A stretch of DNA of 64,000 nt. Source: Chloroflexota bacterium. Its GTDB lineage: Bacteria > Chloroflexota > Anaerolineae > Aggregatilineales > UBA2796. The stretch spans positions 62,001 to 126,000 of the forward strand of contig JAJPHV010000147.1 in assembly GCA_021325095.1 (NCBI GenBank). Reading direction: 5' to 3'. A program made the translations under genes and the position numbers. Shown in pieces: positions 58,466 through 64,000 of the stretch. Below the pieces are notes generated by a model. That model did no database searches, was not told the origin of the DNA, and worked only from the letters and a program-made list of their open reading frames with translations. Numbering within the stretch: the first letter of the stretch is position 1; each line of letters begins with the position of its first letter.

Positions 58466-58553
58466 GGTGGGCTTGCCTCACCTTAAATTCCACTCCACTC
58501 AGGTGGTTCACACCCCACCACTTACAGAGGTCGGGGAGCGCTGGGCCGAATGA

Positions 58554-58605
58554 ACCTCACCTCCTGCCCCCTCTCCACCCTGTGGAGAGGGGTTGGGGGT
58601 GAGGC
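58554..58605. repeat. Family-A palindrome, copy 14 (single-hairpin full form), in a convergent gap
   Basis: CCTCACCTCCTGCC, hairpin CCCTCTCCACCCTGTGGAGAGGGG, then TTGGGGGTGAGG: both outer arms with only one inner hairpin. It lies between the convergent hypothetical gene and the LCP gene. Confidence 0.9.
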
Positions 58606-58691
58606 GAAACGATGCCCAGACTCGAAAGTGTCGGTGTCTGAAACCCTGGTTGAGAGGGACTTTTCAGGCTGCACGACAGGCAAAAGGCCGG

Positions 58692-60704
58692 CTAATTGAA
58701 GCCGGACGCCGTGCAGGACTTGTAATCGCTGCCCAACACGATTCGATAATCGACGGTACGATTTGGGTCGGGCTGGCTGACGACCTGGTTTTGTTTCAGG
58801 TTTAGCGCCTTGAGGATCGCGGCCAGCGCCCCCGGCTTGGCACTCCCGGTGTAATCGTAGACCATTGTCTTCGAGGTGGGATCGCCGCTGCCCTTGCTCT
58901 GGGCCTCGAAGCCGTTCCAGGCCAGCACGTCTGCGGCCACTTTGTCCATATCCTTGAGCGGCGTGCCGTTCACCACTTCGATGATACCTGCGTCCCGGCT
59001 CAGGCGGTTGCTGGTCGGCGGCGTATAGAAATCGTTAATCGTCTGGAAGAACCCTGCCGGATCGGGCAACTGCACGTCTTCGCCCGCCGGGGTTCGCCAG
59101 TGCTGAAGCTGGTAGCCCTTGAGCATGTAGTAGCTGGCAATGTCACCCGGTTTCAGGTTCAAGGCGATGGGGACCAGCCCCAGCGCGTCGCCGAGCGGCA
59201 GGTTGGTCTCCACGATGCTCGTGACCTGCCCCCACAGTTCGGCGGCTTTGGTGATCAGGCCCTGATCGCGGGCTGTCCGCCAGATAGCCCGTAAGATTTG
59301 CTGCTGGCGGCGGTTGCGGTCAAAGTCGCTGGTCTGGTGGCGCATCCGGGCATACCACAGCGCCAGCGATCCATCCATGTGGTAGTAACCGGGGTCTAGC
59401 TTGAAGGGCGAGTAGACCGGGGTTTGCTTCTCGTCGTACTGGCCCTGGAAGCGCAGATCGCTGATCGGGCAGTCCACCGACAGATCGATGCCATGCAATG
59501 TATCGATGATCTGCTTGAAGCCGGTGAAGCTGATACGTCCGTAGTAATGTACCGGAATGCCCAGGTTGTACAGGATGGTCTGTTGGAGCAGGCCAAAGCC
59601 GCCGCCGGGCTGCCACTTGACGGCCTGTCCCCAGTGATAAGCGGTGTTGATACGCTGCATCCCCAGGCTTGGAATATACACGTACAGATCGCGCGGGATG
59701 CTCAACATGGCGACGGTGCTCGTCGTCCGGTTGACGGACACGATAACCATCGTGTCGGTGCGGAAATCGGGGTCGGAGGGATCAAGATCGGCATCGCTGC
59801 CAATGAGCAGGATGTTCAGGATGTCGTTGCCGTTGGCCTTGACACGGGGTGCGTTGGTTGGGATGGCGGTAGGCTGCGGCTTTTCGGTACGCTGTGCGGG
59901 TAGCACCACGACGGGCAGCTTGCTGGTTGGGAGCGCCTGCGGGCCGCTGGCGCTGGTTGGCGTGGGGACAAGCGTTGCCGCTGAAGCAGCCGTCGGGCTG
60001 GAGCCGATGGTTGGTGGAAGCGTGGCCGGGACTGCTGACGGCTCGACGGTGGGAGTCGCGGTGGGCACTGCCGCTCGCTTCGTGTTGGTCGGTGGGAGCG
60101 TGGCCTGGAGCGCGACCTGCGTCGGGGCGCTGGTGTTGGTCGGGAAGGCCGTACTGGTCGGGGCTGCGCTATCGGTGGCCGTTGCCGTCATCGTTGGCGG
60201 AATGGTCGGTGGAATGGGCGTTGCCGTTGGCGTATGTGTGGTGATGGCCGTCGGCACAACTGTATCGGTGGGCGGCATGTTAGTCGCCGTCGCCAGCGCG
60301 GCAACCTGTACGGCGCTCTGATCTGCGGTGCCCGGCGCAGCGGCTGTCTGAAGGGACTCAGGCGTGTCGGGCATGGTTGGCTCCGCTGGCAAAACAGTAT
60401 CCTGGGTGAGCGGCATTTCGGTCACGCCGCTCTGATTGTCCTCCGGTGGTGGGGTGTCCTCGCTTTCCGTCGGTGTCTGGGTGGGCGCATGGGTCTTGTC
60501 GTAGCTCAACCGGACGTTGATCTCGTTAATGGCCGTTGCTGTACCAGGGAAAACGGCTTGCTGTTCGCTATGAAAACGGTTGGTGTTCAGGCGCTGGATG
60601 GTATCGCGGATGCCGTTCAGGGCCGAATTTGACAGCCAGTAAATGGCCCCCAGGCAGATGAGGAGCAGGATTGTCCTGCCCAGGAATTTTGCAATACGTC
60701 TCAT
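58692..60704 (-). CDS. LytR-CpsA-Psr family cell-wall ligase with long Thr/Pro stalk
   Basis: The 670-residue protein has a membrane anchor (MRRIAKFLGRTILLLICLGAIYWL), an unusually long low-complexity stalk (about residues 60-285, rich in T, P, A), an LCP domain (NILLIGSDADLDPSDPDFRTDTMVIVSVNRTT, SIPRDLYVYIP, ALWYARMRHQTSDFDRNRRQQQILRA) and a C-terminal LytR_C-like part. LCP enzymes attach teichoic acids or other glycopolymers to peptidoglycan from lipid carriers, using Arg and Asp residues visible here. It is followed upstream on the same strand by a tyrosine phosphatase gene. Confidence 0.92.
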   Translation of the reverse strand: MRRIAKFLGRTILLLICLGAIYWLSNSALNGIRDTIQRLNTNRFHSEQQAVFPGTATAINEINVRLSYDKTHAPTQTPTESEDTPPPEDNQSGVTEMPLTQDTVLPAEPTMPDTPESLQTAAAPGTADQSAVQVAALATATNMPPTDTVVPTAITTHTPTATPIPPTIPPTMTATATDSAAPTSTAFPTNTSAPTQVALQATLPPTNTKRAAVPTATPTVEPSAVPATLPPTIGSSPTAASAATLVPTPTSASGPQALPTSKLPVVVLPAQRTEKPQPTAIPTNAPRVKANGNDILNILLIGSDADLDPSDPDFRTDTMVIVSVNRTTSTVAMLSIPRDLYVYIPSLGMQRINTAYHWGQAVKWQPGGGFGLLQQTILYNLGIPVHYYGRISFTGFKQIIDTLHGIDLSVDCPISDLRFQGQYDEKQTPVYSPFKLDPGYYHMDGSLALWYARMRHQTSDFDRNRRQQQILRAIWRTARDQGLITKAAELWGQVTSIVETNLPLGDALGLVPIALNLKPGDIASYYMLKGYQLQHWRTPAGEDVQLPDPAGFFQTINDFYTPPTSNRLSRDAGIIEVVNGTPLKDMDKVAADVLAWNGFEAQSKGSGDPTSKTMVYDYTGSAKPGALAAILKALNLKQNQVVSQPDPNRTVDYRIVLGSDYKSCTASGFN

Positions 60705-60836
60705 GGCAGATTCCAGATGCAATCGATTAGGCTGCCAATATTAGCAACTGTTCAGAACTGTGGCGAGAGTTTACGACGCCAGCGTAGGAAGAGCGGAGGG
60801 GAAAATAGCCCTCTCCCGGGGCACAGGAAGGTGGTG

Positions 60837-61331
60837 TTACAGGCCGTGCTCCTGCCGGATTTTCGCCAGCAAGCCTGTGCAGCCTGCCAGCACCAGATCG
60901 TAGACATGCTGGAAGCCACCATCATAATACGGATCGGGAACTTCGCGCATGGGCTGATCGGGCGCAAAATCCAGCAGGCGAGCCAGTGTCCCCTTTGCCC
61001 CGCCCATATAGCGCAGGTCGGCCATATTGTCGTTGTCCATGACGATCACGTAGTCGTAGCGCTGTAGATCGGTGTGGGTCACCTGTCGAGAGCGTCCATT
61101 GTAAGCGATGCCCCGTTTCTCCAGAATTTTCAGGGTTCCGCGATGGGCACTCTGGCCGACATGATAGCTCTCCGTGCCTGCCGAATCGATCTCGATCCGC
61201 TCGCCCAGGCCGGCTTCTTCCACCAGATGGCGAAAGACCGCTTCGGCCATTGGCGAGCGGCAAATGTTCCCGGCGCAGACGAACAGCACGGAGATGGGCT
61301 TTAGGGAACCTGATTGGTGAAAGTTGGGCAT
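60837..61331 (-). CDS. Low-molecular-weight protein tyrosine phosphatase
   Basis: The 164-residue protein has the phosphate-binding loop VCAGNICRS (C19 to R25, CX5R) and the general-acid motif VPDPYYDGG near the end. Such phosphatases often act with tyrosine kinases that control capsule or cell-wall polymer export, which fits the neighbouring LCP gene. Some members are arsenate reductases, but the cysteine trio for that is not clear here. Confidence 0.93.
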   Translation of the reverse strand: MPNFHQSGSLKPISVLFVCAGNICRSPMAEAVFRHLVEEAGLGERIEIDSAGTESYHVGQSAHRGTLKILEKRGIAYNGRSRQVTHTDLQRYDYVIVMDNDNMADLRYMGGAKGTLARLLDFAPDQPMREVPDPYYDGGFQHVYDLVLAGCTGLLAKIRQEHGL

Positions 61332-61352
61332 GTGGCAAAACCTGTCGCCTGT

Positions 61353-62360
61353 TTATCCTGTTAGACCCCTGACGGAACTTAATTCGCGCGCTTCGGCTCC
61401 GAACAACTGCGCAAAGGCTTCGCGGGTGGTGTGGCGGGGCATCCAGCCCGTTACCTGGCGCACAAGGGTGTTGTCCACGACCAGCGACTCGGAAAACAGA
61501 TCGACCACATCGCGCGTAAAGCCTCGCAACGCAGGCCAGACGGTATTGAAACGGGTGGCGAAATTGAGGAGGGAGCGCGGCAGCGACACAGTCGGCAGGC
61601 GTGACAACCGCGCGATGTCAGCCCATGACGCAAAATCGTTGGGCGCAGCATTGAAGACCCCGGCCAGGCCGCGCTCCACAACTGCCGCCAGGAGCGCGGC
61701 GGCATCTTGCTCGTGAAGCGCTTGAGTCAGCGCCTTACCACCATTGGACAACACAAAGATCGGGTGTGCGGTCAGCGCTCGCAGCGGCGAAAGCATTCTC
61801 CCCAGCGGCCCCACGACGGCGGTGGGCCGCACGACAGCGATTCTGACCCTGGGGAAGTTGTCCGCCAACTGTTTCAAATTACGTTCCACCTGGGCTTTGT
61901 GTTCGCCGTACAGCATGGTGGGTGCCTGGGGAGCGTCCTCGCGGACGGCCAGCGAGCGCCCCGAACGGTAGCCGTACACAGCCACGCTTGATATGAACAG
62001 GATATGCTCGATGCCGTAGCCAATTGCGTTCTGGAAGACGCTCTGAGAACCTTCGACGTTGGCAGCGTACATTTGCTGTTCAGTCAAGCCGGGTGGCGGT
62101 GTGACGATGAAGGCAGCATGGACCAGGTGAGTGACGGCGTGTTCGGAAAAAATGGCCCGCAGCAAGGAGAAGTCACGCACATCCATACAATAAGAAATAG
62201 CTCGCTCAGTGCTGGGCAGCGGCTTGACATCCAGGCAGATAATGCGCTCGACCCAGGGCTGCTTTTCGAGGTACGCGACCAGCGTCTGGCCCAGGTATCC
62301 GGCTGCGCCCGTCACAGCAATCACTTTTCCCACAGCGTCACTCTTTACACCATCAAACAA
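61353..62360 (-). CDS. NAD-dependent epimerase/dehydratase (extended SDR)
   Basis: The 335-residue protein has the Rossmann motif VTGAAGYLGQTLV (about 15-27), ISYCMDVRD, LVHAAFIVTPP, ISSVAVYG and the YGEHK (YxxxK) catalytic pair. The layout is that of sugar-nucleotide epimerases or related reductases; the substrate is open. It lies between the phosphatase and the PyrE-like gene on the same strand and may serve surface polysaccharide synthesis. Confidence 0.87.
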   Translation of the reverse strand: MFDGVKSDAVGKVIAVTGAAGYLGQTLVAYLEKQPWVERIICLDVKPLPSTERAISYCMDVRDFSLLRAIFSEHAVTHLVHAAFIVTPPPGLTEQQMYAANVEGSQSVFQNAIGYGIEHILFISSVAVYGYRSGRSLAVREDAPQAPTMLYGEHKAQVERNLKQLADNFPRVRIAVVRPTAVVGPLGRMLSPLRALTAHPIFVLSNGGKALTQALHEQDAAALLAAVVERGLAGVFNAAPNDFASWADIARLSRLPTVSLPRSLLNFATRFNTVWPALRGFTRDVVDLFSESLVVDNTLVRQVTGWMPRHTTREAFAQLFGAEARELSSVRGLTG

Positions 62361-62421
62361 TTTGCGTACCTGTAATATAAGTTTATCAGCAAAACCTGAG
62401 CCGTAAATTAGTCTCTTCGTG

Positions 62422-62988
62422 CTATTGCAACCAATCCAGCACCACTGCTCGCATGGCGGGTGTCAGGGTCGTCATCTCCGAGACGATATTCGCTACACGC
62501 CGCCAGACGATCAGCGGCAGCGTGCCCACTCGATCCGGCGCATGGCCCAGGTCAAGCACGGCCACCACCGCTTTCACGTCCAGGCCCAGCGGCCTGACCC
62601 GCGTGATCAGGCTGCGTTCTGCCGCACCATCTGTCAGCAAATCGGTCAGCAGAGCCGTCGGCACGTTGTAATCGTAGGCTCCTTCAACGGTATGCCCACC
62701 GGTTGTGGAAGGATAGACCAGGGGCATCTCCGCCGCAAGGCTGACAGCCACGCCGAGGGGCACGGCAGCGGGCATCGCAAGCAGGTGCGTCAGGCCGCCG
62801 ATGCTCACCAACGGCGCAATCTCAGCCGACAGCACCCGGAGGATTGCCGGGTAGGATGGCAGCAGGCTCAGGCGGATTGCCAGGGGCGCAAAGACACCTG
62901 GCTCCGTCTCGAACTGACCGAACTGGATCGCCCCGATGCGCACCAGTGCATGAACCACATCGTGTGTATCCGGCATTGTCATAGCCAT
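62422..62988 (-). CDS. Orotate phosphoribosyltransferase-like protein with altered PRPP loop
   Basis: The 188-residue protein follows the OPRT layout: AIQFGQFETEPGVFAPLAIRL (as in '..G.F.L.SG..SP.Y.D.R'), PLVYPSTTGGHTVEGAYDYN and then the PRPP region. There the usual VDDxxTTGxS is replaced by LLTDLLTDGAAERSL, so the first Asp and the TTG are lost; VRPLGLDVKAVVAVLDLG follows as in OPRT. It is probably not an active phosphoribosyltransferase. Its ATG overlaps the stop of the PyrF-like gene by one base (TGATG). Confidence 0.7.
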   Translation of the reverse strand: MAMTMPDTHDVVHALVRIGAIQFGQFETEPGVFAPLAIRLSLLPSYPAILRVLSAEIAPLVSIGGLTHLLAMPAAVPLGVAVSLAAEMPLVYPSTTGGHTVEGAYDYNVPTALLTDLLTDGAAERSLITRVRPLGLDVKAVVAVLDLGHAPDRVGTLPLIVWRRVANIVSEMTTLTPAMRAVVLDWLQ

Positions 62989-63659
62989 CAGGCTGAACCT
63001 CTGCGGGGGGGCGGCCCCTGGCGCAGCCGGGCAGCAGCCTGGTGCAGCGCCTCGCGGAAATCGTCGCCCTGGGCCGTGCACAGCGCCTCGACACTGTACC
63101 AGCGCATTTCAACCACCGGCTCAACCAGGAGATTCAAGACAGCCTGGCCCGGCGCAAGCTGGCGATATGTCCCGACCTGGCCGGGGCAGCGCGCCGTCAG
63201 CGCTTGCAGCGCCGCGACCAGGTCGTCTGGGGCGTTGTCGGCACGGACAAAGGCCGCATGATTGGGCTGCTGAGTATACGCGGCGATCAGATCGGTCTCC
63301 GTCGTCGGGATCAGCGTTACGGCGTCGGCGGCGAAGGCATCCTCAAAAGCAGCGCGCGCGTACTCACCACTGGCAAAAGGGCCATGCAGGATTTTGATGA
63401 TGGGCGGCGGCACGTAGGCCAATGTGCGTTCCAGCGCGATGGCTCCCGACGCACCATAGGCCAGGTAGGCAGACAGATGAAAGACGTAAGCGCAGGCCGT
63501 ATCCGCTGTTGCATCAATGACCGCTTTGCCATAGGGCAGCAGCGGATCGTCGTAACGTTGCAGGCTGTACGGCATCTTCTTCAAGGCCGGGGCGAATCCC
63601 ACCGCCAGCGTGGATTGGTTGCGGTGCTGTGCCTCGAACAAACGATCACAGAACATCAT
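62988..63659 (-). CDS. Type-2 OMP decarboxylase (PyrF)-like protein lacking the active site
   Basis: The 223-residue protein aligns with type-2 PyrF: FCDRLFEAQHRNQSTLAVGF (..L.VGLDP), AVIDATADTACAY, then LSAYLAYGASGAIALERTLAYVP. But the K of CAYKPN is Val, and the signature DAKRGDI is replaced by ILHGPFASGEYARAAFE before DAVTLIPTTETDLI. All charged catalytic residues seem lost, so it should not decarboxylate OMP. The ATG overlaps the upstream stop (ATGA). Together with the PyrE-like gene it looks like a split and repurposed PyrF-PyrE module. Confidence 0.72.
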   Translation of the reverse strand: MMFCDRLFEAQHRNQSTLAVGFAPALKKMPYSLQRYDDPLLPYGKAVIDATADTACAYVFHLSAYLAYGASGAIALERTLAYVPPPIIKILHGPFASGEYARAAFEDAFAADAVTLIPTTETDLIAAYTQQPNHAAFVRADNAPDDLVAALQALTARCPGQVGTYRQLAPGQAVLNLLVEPVVEMRWYSVEALCTAQGDDFREALHQAAARLRQGPPPRRGSA

Positions 63660-64000
63660 GAGGAGCGCTCTGGCGGAGTCACCTCCGCTTTCGTCAGCAG
63701 GTGCCAGCCCATGGACATGCCCCAGGCGCTGGCCCATTCCGGCGCTTCGACCTGATGGCCGCCGTAGGCATAGGTGCGGCTGCGCATCTCCTTGCCGTCA
63801 GTCAGGCCAATGCCCGTGCCGGCTTCGTCGGTCACGATGGCGATTGCCAGCCCGGTGCCCACTTTTTTCCAGAGCGCCGCTGCGGCGCTCTCGGCCAGTT
63901 CTTTGAAATTGAGATTTGTATCAAGGCCATTCGAGGCGCGCAACGCCTCCACGCTGGGCAGCGCCTCCGCCGAAATAAGCAGCGCCGAGCCGCCGGGTTC
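63656..64000 (-). CDS. CinA C-terminal-domain-like protein, 5' end outside the window
   Basis: The frame is open to the window edge, so the N-terminus is missing. The visible 114 residues (GGSALLISAEALPSVEALRA, ELAESAAAALWKKVGTGLAIAIVTDEAG, TYAYGGHQVEAPEWASAWGM) are arranged like the CinA/PncC nicotinamide-nucleotide amidase domain, where 'A.ALAEGAR..LGADLALAVTGIAGP' and 'F.GDR..vR..A' are found. The match is weak (TDEAG for TGIAGP), so activity is doubtful. Its stop overlaps the PyrF-like start, showing a coupled transcript of three degenerate enzyme relatives. Confidence 0.45.
   Translation of the reverse strand, partial: EPGGSALLISAEALPSVEALRASNGLDTNLNFKELAESAAAALWKKVGTGLAIAIVTDEAGTGIGLTDGKEMRSRTYAYGGHQVEAPEWASAWGMSMGWHLLTKAEVTPPERSS

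Noticed and set aside
1..64000. Search for tRNA and rRNA genes
   Set aside because: I saw no cloverleaf with a TTCGA-type T-loop or conserved rRNA stretch in the intergenic gaps, which are short and mostly filled by repeats.

Overview
The window is a 64 kb piece of a GC-rich bacterial chromosome with about 60 protein genes. I see no rRNA, tRNA, CRISPR array, transposase or phage gene. The gene content and style point to the Chloroflexota, probably the Anaerolineae side; this is an inference, not a measured placement. The supporting signs are: nusB next to tatA/tatC; a deoxyhypusine-synthase-like gene beside an agmatinase; surface proteins with long Thr/Pro-rich stalks; GTG/TTG starts; type-2 PyrF/PyrE relatives; and many copies of a CCTCACCCC...GGAGAGGGG...GGGGTGAGG intergenic palindrome of a kind I associate with this phylum.

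Layout. 1-5.7 kb: end of nusB, Tat translocase genes, a cyclic-2,3-diphosphoglycerate-synthetase-like GTPase, a hydrolase, a lipoprotein and an O-methyltransferase. 5.8-16 kb: an acyl-CoA ligase with a CRP/FNR regulator, a phospholipase-D-like lipoprotein, a CAP-domain surface protein, a small beta-carbonic-anhydrase-like protein, rdgB, a tandem thioredoxin, a Vgb-like propeller and a DUF2085 protein. 16-26.8 kb: a peroxiredoxin/cold-shock-domain fusion, a small basic protein, htpG, a polyamine-type set (DHS-like, hotdog thioesterase, DUF6150-like repeat protein, agmatinase), a PBP1C-like peptidoglycan synthase and a LipM-like octanoyltransferase.

26.9-37.2 kb is a co-directional chemosensory cluster: CheR, CheW, two MCPs without an external sensor domain, CheA-REC, CheB, a CheY-like receiver, an RsbT-like protein, a second CheW, a degenerate receiver fused to a Roadblock/LC7-like domain, and a small STAS-like protein. 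There are no flagellar genes in view, so type IV pili or another non-flagellar output is more likely. 37.2-43.7 kb: a sugar-kinase/MurQ fusion for cell-wall recycling, an SGNH hydrolase, and a hybrid histidine kinase with two stand-alone receivers. 44-50.9 kb: a LacI regulator with a strong promoter and tandem operators, a sugar ABC transporter without its ATPase, and a GH3 beta-glucosidase, together a beta-glucoside uptake and cleavage unit. 51-64 kb: a REC-GAF-GAF-PAS kinase, fdhD, a B3/B4-domain protein, a FabG-like reductase, an MFS transporter, an LCP-family cell-wall ligase with a low-molecular-weight tyrosine phosphatase, an epimerase, and finally overlapping genes for a CinA-like protein and for PyrF-like and PyrE-like proteins that have lost their catalytic residues.

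The most unusual items are the degenerate PyrF/PyrE pair (62.4-63.7 kb), the chemosensory cluster with its pseudo-receiver/Roadblock protein, the peroxiredoxin/cold-shock fusion, and the intergenic palindrome family, which sits in most convergent gene gaps and in places supplies Shine-Dalgarno sequence or N-terminal codons.
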